Assembly: GCA_913061125.1 (NCBI GenBank)
Contig: CAJXUB010000001.1
Coordinates: forward strand, 46,424-110,423
From: an uncultured Flavobacteriaceae bacterium
GTDB taxonomy: Bacteria > Bacteroidota > Bacteroidia > Flavobacteriales > Flavobacteriaceae
Reading direction: 5' to 3'
Length of the DNA stretch: 64,000 bases
In this document: positions 18,480 to 26,948 of the stretch, piece after piece
How the letters are laid out: each line of letters begins with the position of its first letter
Position numbering within the stretch: position 1 is the first letter of the stretch
Position numbers and translations under genes: made by a program
Notes under the pieces: generated by a model
Databases searched by the model: none
Told to the model about the DNA's origin: nothing
The model's input: the letters and a program-made list of their open reading frames with translations, nothing else

Positions 18480-19724
18480 TTGATCGGTATTTATAATTTT
18501 ATAATTGAAGTAGCTAACTTCTTTGTTCCGATTTTTGGGGTCTTTAACAAAAAGCTAAAACAAGGGGTGGAGGGACGAAAAAAGACCTTTTCATTGTTGG
18601 AGCAAAATATTACTTCAAAAGATACCGTTTTTTGGTTTCATTGTGCTTCATTGGGAGAATATGAGCAGGGTCTCCCAGTGTTCCAACGCATTAAAAACAC
18701 GAATCCTGAAGCTAAAATTGTACTGTCATTTTTTTCGCCATCGGGCTACGAGATCCGACAACAAAATCCAATAACTCCCCTTGTGGTTTACCTCCCTTTG
18801 GATACGAAAAAAAATGCTCGATTATTTCTTAAAATCACCCGTCCTAAGCTTGTTGTTTTTGTAAAATATGAACTGTGGCCGAATTACCTCAAAGCGTTAA
18901 AAAAGGAATCAACTAAGGCCATTCTTATCTCTGCATTGTTTCGTAAAAATCACTATTTTTTCAACCGTTTTGGAACAGTCTGGCACTCTTTACTGTTTTC
19001 ATTTGATCATATTTTTACACAAAATGAGGCGTCTAAAATTCTATTAAATTCTATCGGATATCGCGATGTAACTGTCTCGAAAGACACCCGCTTTGATAGA
19101 GTCTCTAACCAGTTGAAGCAAAACAATTCTTTGGCGTTTATAGAAACGTTTTTAAATGGAAAGCAGGCCTTAGTTGCTGGCAGCACATGGCCCGAGGATG
19201 ATCAAATCATTTTACCCTACATCAAACAAATGGGTTCGGATCTGAAATTCATTATTGCGCCACACAGCATTGATCCTCATTACATTGGAAAATTAAAACA
19301 GCAGCTGGGGGAGGATGCCGTTTTATTTTCGCATTATGACGAAGACTCTTTATCTAAAAAAAGAATTTTTATAGTGGATACTATTGGTGTTTTAACCAAA
19401 TTGTACAGCTATGCCTCAGTGGCCTACGTTGGGGGTGGTATGGGAACGGGTGGGTTGCACAACACCTTGGAGGCCGCCGTATTTGGGGTGCCTATTATAA
19501 TTGGTAAAAACTACAATAAATTCCCAGAAGCCAAAGCTATGATTCAAATGGGGGGCATGACAAGTGTTTCTAATAAACAAGACTTTAAATCTAGTGTAGA
19601 TGCTCTGATGTCTAATCCAAAATACCGGGAGGAATGCGGGGCGAAAAACACGTCCTACATTAAAGCCAACAAAGGAGCTACAGACAAGATTATGAAGCAG
19701 TTAGAACTGTTATTTGACGACTAA
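18480..19724 (+). CDS. kdtA: 3-deoxy-D-manno-octulosonic acid (Kdo) transferase
   Basis: KdtA/WaaA attaches Kdo to lipid A precursors at the inner membrane. The 414-residue protein starts with a membrane anchor (NFIIEVANFFVPIFGVF). The N-terminal GT-B domain follows, with the catalytic Glu region FHCASLGEYEQGLP. The C-terminal nucleotide-sugar domain has VAGSTWPEDDQII, FIIAPHSIDP, and the acceptor/donor loop SVAYVGGGMGTGGLHNTLEAAVFGVP. The start is TTG: the reading frame has no ATG near the N-terminus and the -7 element is 17 bp upstream. It converges with the GH16 gene, with only 5 bp between them. Confidence 0.93.
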   Translation: MIGIYNFIIEVANFFVPIFGVFNKKLKQGVEGRKKTFSLLEQNITSKDTVFWFHCASLGEYEQGLPVFQRIKNTNPEAKIVLSFFSPSGYEIRQQNPITPLVVYLPLDTKKNARLFLKITRPKLVVFVKYELWPNYLKALKKESTKAILISALFRKNHYFFNRFGTVWHSLLFSFDHIFTQNEASKILLNSIGYRDVTVSKDTRFDRVSNQLKQNNSLAFIETFLNGKQALVAGSTWPEDDQIILPYIKQMGSDLKFIIAPHSIDPHYIGKLKQQLGEDAVLFSHYDEDSLSKKRIFIVDTIGVLTKLYSYASVAYVGGGMGTGGLHNTLEAAVFGVPIIIGKNYNKFPEAKAMIQMGGMTSVSNKQDFKSSVDALMSNPKYREECGAKNTSYIKANKGATDKIMKQLELLFDD

Positions 19725-19729
19725 TTTCG

Positions 19730-20497
19730 TTACTCGTAAACTTTGATGTAGTCAATGATAAATTCTTGTGGAAAGATCGAATCATCAACTTCAAATCCTC
19801 CAAAATGACCGCCAACGGCCAAATTAACAATCAAGTAAAATGGTTTATTGAACGGCCAAATATCGGCCGTTTTATTGTCGGGCGCAAAAGTATACACCCG
19901 ATGGTCGTCAATAAAAAATTGAATCTTTTCGGCATCCCAATCCATTTTATAAACATGAAACCCCTCTTCAATATTTTCAATCGTTGTTATTTTGGTATTT
20001 ATAGATGTCCCATGACTGTCTTGCGTGTGTAGTGTTGTATGTATTTTATTGGGCATCCGACCCACATATTCCATAATATCAATCTCACCGCAAGAGGGCC
20101 AATGGATGTCATCGATGTCATGACCTAACATCCATATGGCAGGCCAAACGCCCAACCCCTTTGGCAATTTTGCACGAACCTCGACAGTTCCGTACTTAAA
20201 TTCCATTTTGTCTTTTGTAGTGATTCGCCCCGAAAAATACTTCCCGTTCTGTTCAGTTGCTGTGATAATGAGTTGGTTATCTTTTACAGAGACATTGTCT
20301 TGGGTGTAAGCTTGATATTCTTTATTTCCCCATCCACAAAGAGTTGGACATCCATCGCCCAACTCATAATTCCAGTAGCGTTTATCTAAAACATCTGAAC
20401 TAAAATCGTCCTCAAAAATAAACTTTCTATCGGTCGATAACCCTGAACTAAAAAGCAGTGTAACGCTTAAAACAATTAAAACTCGTAGTGCATTCAT
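19730..20497 (-). CDS. GH16 endo-beta-glucanase (laminarinase type), secreted
   Basis: GH16 enzymes cleave beta-1,3 or beta-1,3/1,4 glucans with retention. The 255-residue protein has an N-terminal hydrophobic signal (VLIVLSVTLLFSSG) and a single GH16 jelly roll. The active-site motif is GEIDIMEYVG, with Glu138 as nucleophile, Asp140 as helper and Glu143 as acid/base. The methionine-containing EIDIME form is the one typical of laminarinases. Substrate-cleft aromatics include WGNKEYQAY and WPAIWMLG. There is no lipobox cysteine, so it is probably periplasmic, unlike its lipoprotein sister at 22759. Its ATG overlaps the GH3 stop (ATGA), so the two are translationally coupled at the end of the glucan operon. 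Confidence 0.93.
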   Translation of the reverse strand: MNALRVLIVLSVTLLFSSGLSTDRKFIFEDDFSSDVLDKRYWNYELGDGCPTLCGWGNKEYQAYTQDNVSVKDNQLIITATEQNGKYFSGRITTKDKMEFKYGTVEVRAKLPKGLGVWPAIWMLGHDIDDIHWPSCGEIDIMEYVGRMPNKIHTTLHTQDSHGTSINTKITTIENIEEGFHVYKMDWDAEKIQFFIDDHRVYTFAPDNKTADIWPFNKPFYLIVNLAVGGHFGGFEVDDSIFPQEFIIDYIKVYE

Positions 20498-22755
20498 AAT
20501 TCAATGGTGGTTGTTAAGTTGGCTGTTGAATCTCCGCCAATATAGATTGTAAATTCACCCGGTTGAACCGTTAGTGTGCCGTGGTCGTCATAAAACCCCA
20601 GCTCTTGCTCGGTAAGGGTAAATTGAACTCTTATAGATGTGTTGGGTAGTAGCTCAATGAGTTCAAATCCTTTAAGCTCTTTAACTGGTCTGGTAGGGCG
20701 AGCCACATGATCTTTTAGATACAACTGAACAACTTCCTTACCCGAAACATCCCCCGTGTTTTTAACTTCTACACTTACAGAAAAATTTCCATCAGTTTCC
20801 CTATGGGCTTCTATGTTATAATATTCAAAAGTGGTATAGCTTAAGCCATAGCCAAAAGGGTAAAGCGGCGAATTTTTTTCATCTTGATAATGGGTCCAAA
20901 ATACTTCTCCAGGAGCGGGTAAACTGGGTCGTCCACTACTTTTGTGATTGTAATAAATGGGGACTTGACCTACAGATCGTGGAAAAGACATCGGGAGTTT
21001 GCCACTAGGGTTGTAATCGCCATAAATGACTTGAGCAAGGGCATGACCGCTTTGAGAACCCAATTGCCAAGCTTCAACGATGGCAGGAAGGTGTTGATCG
21101 GCCCAGTTCAAAACGAGTGGCCGACCGTTATTTAATACTAAAACAATGGTTTTATTAACTTGATAAACCGCTTCCAAAAGGTCCTGTTGAACACCAGGAA
21201 GTCCCAGGTCCGTTCGGCTTCGTCCCTCGCCGCTTTGATAGCCATGCTCACCCAAAACCATGATCACTACATCCGATTGTTTAGCAACTTCCAGCGCCTT
21301 CGGAAAATCACTTTTATTATCAGAATTAATAATCATTTCTTGTGCAAATTGTATTTCACCCAGATTTAAATCGGCCCCTTTCGCATACAAAATTGTATTA
21401 CCAGGGTATGATTTCATGCCCTCGAGCACGGAAACTGCAGAGCCGTCGTCGGCTGCAAAACACCAATTCCCCAATGGGCTCGTTTTATCGCTGGCTAAAG
21501 CTCCAATAACTCCAATTGTCAATCCTTGTTTTGGAAGTGGTAACAGTTGTTTGTCGTTTTTAAGAAGTACAATTGATTTTTTGGCTATGTCTAAACTTGC
21601 CTGTTGAATTTTAGTGTTTCCAACAGTAGTTTTTTCACGAATTGGGTCGCAATATTTATAGGGGTCATCAAAAAGTCCAAGTTCAAATTTAACTCGGAGT
21701 ATTCTTCGAGTGGCATCCTCAATTAGAGCTTCATTTACTTCGCCACTTCTTACCAAATCGGCCAAATGGGTGACATAGGCCAACGATTGCATGTCCATAT
21801 CGGACCCGGCCTGAAGGGCAATTTTGGCTGCCATCTTTGAGTCCTTTGCATACCCATGATTAACCATTTCTTTGATGGATCCCCAATCTGAAACGACAAA
21901 GCCATCGAAATTCCATTGGGTTTTTAATACGTCCCTTTGCAGCGCTTTACTTCCCGTTGAAGGAATTCCATTAACTTGACTAAATGAGTTCATAAGGGTT
22001 CGAACTCCAGCGTTGACTGTGGCTAGAAATGGCGGTAAAACGATGTTGTTTAGCGTTTGAGTTCCGATGTCAACCGTGTTGTATTCTTTGCCTGATTCTG
22101 GAAAACCGTACCCAGCAAAATGTTTGGCACAAGCTGCAATGGTTTTTGGCGATGATAAATCGTCTCCTTGAAATCCTTTAACTCTAGCAAAAGCAACTTT
22201 TGAACCGAGGTAAGGATCCTCCCCAGCCCCTTCCATAACTCGTCCCCAACGTGCATCTCTTGACACATCCACCATGGGGGCAAAGGTCCAATTAATTCCA
22301 GAAGCTGAGGCTTCAAGTGCAGCCATTCGAGCTGAAGTTTCAATGGCTTTCAGATCCCAACTGGCAGCTTCAGCCAGTGGGATAGGACTTATGGTTTTAA
22401 ATCCATGGATGACATCAAACCCAAAAATTAAAGGTATGCCAAGACGAGTCTCTTCAACGGCAATTTGTTGAATTGCTCGAACATTTTCCACCCCGCGTAT
22501 ATTGAGCATCGATCCGACATGGCCCTTTTTGAGTTGTTCGTATTGTTGAGCGGCTGATCCAACCTTGGGAGCTGGGCCCGTTGCGTCCCAAAACCCTGAA
22601 TATTGATTCATCTGACCAATTTTTTCTTCCAGTGTCATTTGCGACAACAGGACATCAATTCGCTGCTCAATGGATGTTTCTGTTTGGTTTGGAGCGCAAG
22701 TTATTAGCCCCAAAAAACACAATGCCATGGCGAATATTAAACTGGTCTTCGTCAT
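20494..22755 (-). CDS. bglX: GH3 beta-glucosidase, lipoprotein
   Basis: The enzyme should release glucose from the non-reducing end of beta-glucan oligosaccharides. The 753-residue protein carries a lipoprotein signal (LGLITC, Cys20). It then has the GH3 N-terminal barrel (MTLEEKIGQM, KHFAGYG, and nucleophile Asp290 in FVVSDWGS), the C-terminal alpha/beta sandwich (SIVLLKND, GEHGYQSGEGRSRTDLGLPG) and a fibronectin-III-like domain (TFEYYNIEA to the end). Length and order match BglX-type enzymes. It sits between two GH16 genes, so laminarin-derived oligosaccharides are the likely substrate. Gentiobiose or cello-oligosaccharides cannot be excluded. Confidence 0.93.
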   Translation of the reverse strand: MTKTSLIFAMALCFLGLITCAPNQTETSIEQRIDVLLSQMTLEEKIGQMNQYSGFWDATGPAPKVGSAAQQYEQLKKGHVGSMLNIRGVENVRAIQQIAVEETRLGIPLIFGFDVIHGFKTISPIPLAEAASWDLKAIETSARMAALEASASGINWTFAPMVDVSRDARWGRVMEGAGEDPYLGSKVAFARVKGFQGDDLSSPKTIAACAKHFAGYGFPESGKEYNTVDIGTQTLNNIVLPPFLATVNAGVRTLMNSFSQVNGIPSTGSKALQRDVLKTQWNFDGFVVSDWGSIKEMVNHGYAKDSKMAAKIALQAGSDMDMQSLAYVTHLADLVRSGEVNEALIEDATRRILRVKFELGLFDDPYKYCDPIREKTTVGNTKIQQASLDIAKKSIVLLKNDKQLLPLPKQGLTIGVIGALASDKTSPLGNWCFAADDGSAVSVLEGMKSYPGNTILYAKGADLNLGEIQFAQEMIINSDNKSDFPKALEVAKQSDVVIMVLGEHGYQSGEGRSRTDLGLPGVQQDLLEAVYQVNKTIVLVLNNGRPLVLNWADQHLPAIVEAWQLGSQSGHALAQVIYGDYNPSGKLPMSFPRSVGQVPIYYNHKSSGRPSLPAPGEVFWTHYQDEKNSPLYPFGYGLSYTTFEYYNIEAHRETDGNFSVSVEVKNTGDVSGKEVVQLYLKDHVARPTRPVKELKGFELIELLPNTSIRVQFTLTEQELGFYDDHGTLTVQPGEFTIYIGGDSTANLTTTIEL

Positions 22756-22758
22756 TAC

Positions 22759-23880
22759 TTATTGATACACCCTGATGTAATCGACTTCCATAGCATCCAT
22801 GGTGAAGTTTGGATCAATAGTACCTCCATTGGTACCGCCCATGGCCACATTCATGATAAAAAAGAAGTCTTCATTGAAAGGGAAATAGGGTTCCGTTCCT
22901 GAGATATTCATCGAGAAGTATTCATTACCGTCCAGAAAGGCTCTGATGGAGGTTGAAGTCCAGTCAAGCGAGTAAACATGAAATTGGTCGGAAGTGGTAT
23001 TCGGTGTATCCTCGCCATATTCTGCACGGGTGCTATCAGGTAGTTTCCAGTGTAGGGTCGCTTTGACTTTATTTTTATCTTGAAATTGTTCCATGATATC
23101 AATCTCTCCACACTGTGGCCATCCAACTCCGGGTTCCGAAAAATTAGCCCCCAACATCCAAAGTGCTGGCCAGGTACCTTGGGCAGTGGGTAATTTGGCA
23201 CGAATATCTACACGGCCGTATTTAAACTCATATTTGTCTTTAGTAACAATTCTAGCTGAGGTATAGGATCCGTTAGATTCTTTAATCGCCTTAATCTTCA
23301 ATATTCCATCCTCGCGAACAACATTGCTGGAACCCGGGGTGTAAACTTGCTCCTCTTGATTGCCCCATCCGCCGCCACCAACTTCGTTGGTCCATTTGGA
23401 AGAGTTCAGAGGGCCAGAACCATCAAATTCGTCAAACCAAACCAAAACGTCATTGTTTCCTGATCCGCCATTACCAATCACAAAAACTTTCATGTTTTCA
23501 ATCTTTGATATTCTGTCATCAGTTTCTGAGTAAGCGTAGACATAAACAGGGAACTGATTGATCCCCAAATCGGTAACGGTATAGGAAAACTGCCCAGTTG
23601 TATTTTGTGATTCAGAACCACTGTTCCCGACTTGAAAGCCGTATTTCACAGCATTAGTTGCGCTAGCTGTTATGGAAAAAATACCCGAACCGTCGCCAAA
23701 CGGATTGCTGTCATTTTGTCCTTGCAAGGTTGCATTCACTGCCAGATTTGAGGGGATGATCGATTGTGACCCTCCTCCATTATCTCCGCCACCAGAAGAA
23801 TCGCCTCCTCCAGAACAAGACACTAATGTTGCTAAAGCAAAGCAAAAACAAACTGAAATATGGGTAAGTTTTTTTTTCAT
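22759..23880 (-). CDS. GH16 laminarinase-type lipoprotein with N-terminal PKD-like domain
   Basis: This is the second GH16 of the locus, 373 residues. The lipoprotein signal ends at Cys22 (LVSC). A Gly/Ser linker (GGGDSSGGGDNGGG) follows, which looks like a surface-export tether. Next comes a PKD/Ig-like domain (about residues 42-136) and the catalytic jelly roll. The active site is GEIDIMEQF with Glu259, Asp261 and Glu264. Because of the anchor and linker I expect it on the outer surface, making the first cuts in the polymer. The PKD-like domain is closely related to those of the two binding lipoproteins next to it. It lies 3 bp upstream of the GH3 gene in the direction of transcription. Confidence 0.93.
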   Translation of the reverse strand: MKKKLTHISVCFCFALATLVSCSGGGDSSGGGDNGGGSQSIIPSNLAVNATLQGQNDSNPFGDGSGIFSITASATNAVKYGFQVGNSGSESQNTTGQFSYTVTDLGINQFPVYVYAYSETDDRISKIENMKVFVIGNGGSGNNDVLVWFDEFDGSGPLNSSKWTNEVGGGGWGNQEEQVYTPGSSNVVREDGILKIKAIKESNGSYTSARIVTKDKYEFKYGRVDIRAKLPTAQGTWPALWMLGANFSEPGVGWPQCGEIDIMEQFQDKNKVKATLHWKLPDSTRAEYGEDTPNTTSDQFHVYSLDWTSTSIRAFLDGNEYFSMNISGTEPYFPFNEDFFFIMNVAMGGTNGGTIDPNFTMDAMEVDYIRVYQ

Positions 23881-23943
23881 CGTTATAAGTTAAAAAGAGG
23901 CAGATTACATGATCTGCCTCTGTTAAATATTAATATGTAAAAA

Positions 23944-24828
23944 TTATTCGGCTACCAAGATGGTCCACCACGTAAATTCTCCTGCACCATCTATGGTTCT
24001 CAAATATAACTCATTGTCGTTGTAATCCCAAATCTCATAGACATGACTTCCACCCGTATAATAGGTGAAAAATCCATTTCCAGTGAGGTTTATAGATAGT
24101 TGTCCAGGATCTGTAATAACCCAGTTTTCAGTGTAGTCTGCATATTCATAATTAAGAATATCTGCACCATCTTCACCACCAGTACCATTATTACCTAGGT
24201 CGGCATAGACTTGAGCCGTTCGGCCAAAAATGGTGCCATTGGTAATGTGATTTATGGTGCCATCCGAATTGATTACCCAGCGGTCATCATAGGAACCTGT
24301 TCCGGCTTTTTCTTCAGCTCCAGCGCCATACCATTCGCATGGAATCAATCCGCCAGCAGGGCCTAATCCAAAATGCTGAGGCACCTCAGATTTAACGCGC
24401 CATGTTTTAGAGCTACCGCCAGTGAGGGCGGCAATTAACTCCGCCGGTGGCGTGTAAGTGGCCAAAACTTCAATGGTTGTGGTAGCAGAAGTTGCATTTC
24501 CAGCAGTACCAGAGGCTACAACTGTAATGTCATATGAATTTACACCAACAGTGTAAAAGGTCTTGTTTAAAACCCCTGACGAATTAACAGCATCTGTTTC
24601 TCCATTAATGATAAATTTATAAGATGAGGCATTATTTGCTGTAGCAGTGATAGTTACCACTCCTGAGCCATCTCCATTTGGATTTTGATCGTCTTGCCCC
24701 GCAATTTCTGTCTCAATAGAAAGGTTTGTGGGCGACGTTATTGGGCCAAATTCGTAATCATCCTCTTCGCAAGATGTAAAAACAAAAAGCGACAGGCATA
24801 AGATTGATATATATTTTAAATGTTTCAT
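23944..24828 (-). CDS. Surface lipoprotein with PKD-like domain, putative glucan-binding protein
   Basis: No enzyme motif is visible. The 294-residue protein has a lipoprotein signal (LFVFTSC, Cys20) followed by acidic residues (EEDDYE), a pattern linked to surface export in Bacteroidota. A PKD/Ig-like domain (about residues 35-130) shares the GQ-D-NP-GDGSG string with the GH16 next door. The C-terminal domain begins KTWRV and is rich in Trp and Tyr (CEWYGAG, WWTILVAE). That C-terminal domain resembles, distantly, the duplicated domains of the next protein (GTWRV opening, DDRWVI/FDDTYVF strand). In position it corresponds to SusE/SusF or SGBP genes. Binding of beta-1,3-glucan is inferred from context only. 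Confidence 0.75.
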   Translation of the reverse strand: MKHLKYISILCLSLFVFTSCEEDDYEFGPITSPTNLSIETEIAGQDDQNPNGDGSGVVTITATANNASSYKFIINGETDAVNSSGVLNKTFYTVGVNSYDITVVASGTAGNATSATTTIEVLATYTPPAELIAALTGGSSKTWRVKSEVPQHFGLGPAGGLIPCEWYGAGAEEKAGTGSYDDRWVINSDGTINHITNGTIFGRTAQVYADLGNNGTGGEDGADILNYEYADYTENWVITDPGQLSINLTGNGFFTYYTGGSHVYEIWDYNDNELYLRTIDGAGEFTWWTILVAE

Positions 24829-24840
24829 AACTGTTTAGTA

Positions 24841-26937
24841 TTAATTTTTAACCAATTTATAACGCCACCATACTCCAGAACCGGCTTCAATATCTATAAT
24901 GGCTGTTGTTGAATTTACCAGGTCAATTAGATAAGTTATAGTGTTATTAGCGGGAGCGCCATCTTCGCCACCATTGTGTGCCTTTGGTAAACCAATGTAG
25001 GCCCCAAGTCCTGAAACAGTTAGCGTCCCTGCTGCCTCATCATAGGAATAAGTAGCTGGGTTAGATCCATCATGTGGAGCAATAGGAGCACCGCAACCAT
25101 CAGAAACACCTTGCCATCCTTCCAACCATGTTTCAGTGCCGAGGACATTTGAAAAACTGCCATCAGCTCCAAACACATAGGTGTCGTCGAAGTAACAAGC
25201 TCTTGCCGATACGCCCGCATCGTCAATAGACCACCATTCTGATGAGCCTTGATTTGGACCAACAGCTAAAGATCCCGCCTCAGCAGCAACTTGCCAAGTT
25301 CCTGCAAGCGGTGAGGCTACTGGTGCATCTTTAACCAATTTATAACGCCACCATACTCCAGAACCGGCTTCAATATCTATAATGGCTGTTGTTGAATTTA
25401 CCAGGTCAATTAGATAAGTTATAGTGTTATTAGCGGGAGCGCCATCTTCGCCACCATTGTGTGCCTTTGGTAAACCAATGTAGGCCCCAAGTCCTGAAAC
25501 AGTTAGCGTCCCTGCTGCCTCATCATAGGAATAAGTAGCTGGGTTAGATCCATCATGTGGAGCAATAGGAGCACCGCAACCATCAGAAACACCTTGCCAT
25601 CCTTCCAACCATGTTTCAGTGCCGAGGACATTTGAAAAACTGCCATCAGCTCCAAACACATAGGTGTCGTCGAAGTAACAAGCTCTTGCCGATACGCCCG
25701 CATCGTCAATAGACCACCATTCTGATGAGCCTTGATTTGGACCAACAGCTAAAGATCCCGCCTCAGCAGCAACCCTCCAAGTTCCTACTATTGGGGAGCT
25801 GTTGTTTGATGGAGCTCTGTAAAAATAAATGTTATCAATAAAAACAGTTCCTGCTGCCCATGGTGTTCCAACAAACTTCAATTGAAAAATATCTGATACT
25901 GTAAGCCCTTGGTCCGTGTAGGCAGAAATCGGTATTTCTATACTGGTCCATTCTCCAGCGGTAAGGGATTCTGTTACAGGTGCTTCAGTTACCACACCAC
26001 CATCGTTATTAATGAGGGAGGTTTCAATTGCAGTGACGGCATCTGTGGTCCAAACATCTAAATGTAAGAATTCCATGTTTGACACATCAACTGTAGTTCC
26101 ATCTGCAAGAGCAATTCCTTGGTAGCTAAGATTAACATATTGAAGAATTTCATCGCCATTTAGATCAAACATTGCCCAAGAACTGCCTTGACCAGCTTGA
26201 CCCCAGTCTGGAAAATAATTTGTTCCGGGAACATCGTTGTATGCTGCGCTAAATATTGAAATGACATCCTCAGGTTCTCTAGACGGAGGAGTCGGAGCAG
26301 AAGCTATTGGTGCCTCTATCGCTGTTACCTCAAAATCCTCTTCGATGTAAATAGTGGTTTGAATGGCTGCCCCTTTAATTTCAATGGTGATGTCGTAAAC
26401 ACCAGCTTCTTGATATTGAATGTTTGCAGTTTCACCAATATTGGCAGATACAGGTTCTGTGACTCCAGTTTCTCCAGAGTATACATCAAAGGTTATCGCG
26501 TAATCTGCAGTGACTGTAACATTAACTTGTTTTGAAACTGTAGCATCGTTTTCTATCGTCACCTGTTCGTTTGACGGCGCTTGAAACGAGACCACCAAAG
26601 GCTTGGTTAGGGTTGTAGAAAGACCTGTTACGCCATAAGCTGTAGCTGTAACGGTGTACTCTCCCTCAGCATAAGTATGGGATACACTTTGGCCATTGTC
26701 AATCTGAGCTGGCTCTGGCGTGTCGTCACCCAATGCAATGTCGAAGGATACTGCGCCTTCGGCAAGTGGTAAAATGGTTACTAAGCCGGTGTTGTCTTGT
26801 GTGACATCAAACTGCAGGTCTAACCCACTAGGGGCTGTAGCAGTATTGACAAAGTCCACATTTTTTTCGTCATCTGCACAAGTAAAAACAAGAAGTGCAG
26901 CAAGACAAAAACTAAATAAATATTTTATTGTGTTCAT
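24841..26937 (-). CDS. Large surface lipoprotein with PKD-like domains, a CBM-like domain and two identical C-terminal repeats
   Basis: A 698-residue lipoprotein (LLVFTC, Cys20, then ADDEKN). In order it has two PKD/Ig-like domains (about 35-120 and 120-205), a proline-rich linker (SAPTPPSREPED), and a beta-sandwich resembling carbohydrate-binding modules (about 225-375, ending VFIDNIYFYRAPS). Two copies of a Trp-rich domain of about 150 residues follow (about 383-535 and 544-697), which differ at only a handful of positions. No catalytic motif was seen. Position after SusD and the domain make-up point to a surface glycan-binding protein in which the duplicated domain may raise avidity. The glycan is inferred to be laminarin from the enzymes nearby. 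Confidence 0.78.
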   Translation of the reverse strand: MNTIKYLFSFCLAALLVFTCADDEKNVDFVNTATAPSGLDLQFDVTQDNTGLVTILPLAEGAVSFDIALGDDTPEPAQIDNGQSVSHTYAEGEYTVTATAYGVTGLSTTLTKPLVVSFQAPSNEQVTIENDATVSKQVNVTVTADYAITFDVYSGETGVTEPVSANIGETANIQYQEAGVYDITIEIKGAAIQTTIYIEEDFEVTAIEAPIASAPTPPSREPEDVISIFSAAYNDVPGTNYFPDWGQAGQGSSWAMFDLNGDEILQYVNLSYQGIALADGTTVDVSNMEFLHLDVWTTDAVTAIETSLINNDGGVVTEAPVTESLTAGEWTSIEIPISAYTDQGLTVSDIFQLKFVGTPWAAGTVFIDNIYFYRAPSNNSSPIVGTWRVAAEAGSLAVGPNQGSSEWWSIDDAGVSARACYFDDTYVFGADGSFSNVLGTETWLEGWQGVSDGCGAPIAPHDGSNPATYSYDEAAGTLTVSGLGAYIGLPKAHNGGEDGAPANNTITYLIDLVNSTTAIIDIEAGSGVWWRYKLVKDAPVASPLAGTWQVAAEAGSLAVGPNQGSSEWWSIDDAGVSARACYFDDTYVFGADGSFSNVLGTETWLEGWQGVSDGCGAPIAPHDGSNPATYSYDEAAGTLTVSGLGAYIGLPKAHNGGEDGAPANNTITYLIDLVNSTTAIIDIEAGSGVWWRYKLVKN
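24848..25786. repeat. Tandem direct repeat, 483-bp period, two copies
   Basis: The segments starting at 24848 and 25331 match base for base, as far as I can read, for about 440 bp and then diverge slightly (TTGCCAAGTT versus CCTCCAAGTT). The period of 483 bp is 161 codons, so the reading frame is kept. Two identical shadow ORFs (25020 and 25503) confirm the identity in another frame. Near-perfect DNA identity points to a recent duplication or ongoing gene conversion. Confidence 0.95.
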
Positions 26938-26948
26938 AATATTGTGTA

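Noticed and set aside
19851-19875. ACGGCC..GGCCGT inverted repeat that resembles part of the LytTR-like block
   Set aside because: It is inside the GH16 coding region, has a different spacing and lacks the CCGTTTATTAC direct repeats.
25020-25745. Two identical 80-aa ORFs (25020-25262 and 25503-25745)
   Set aside because: They are other-frame shadows of the duplicated domain in the 698-residue lipoprotein. They only confirm that the DNA of the repeats is identical.
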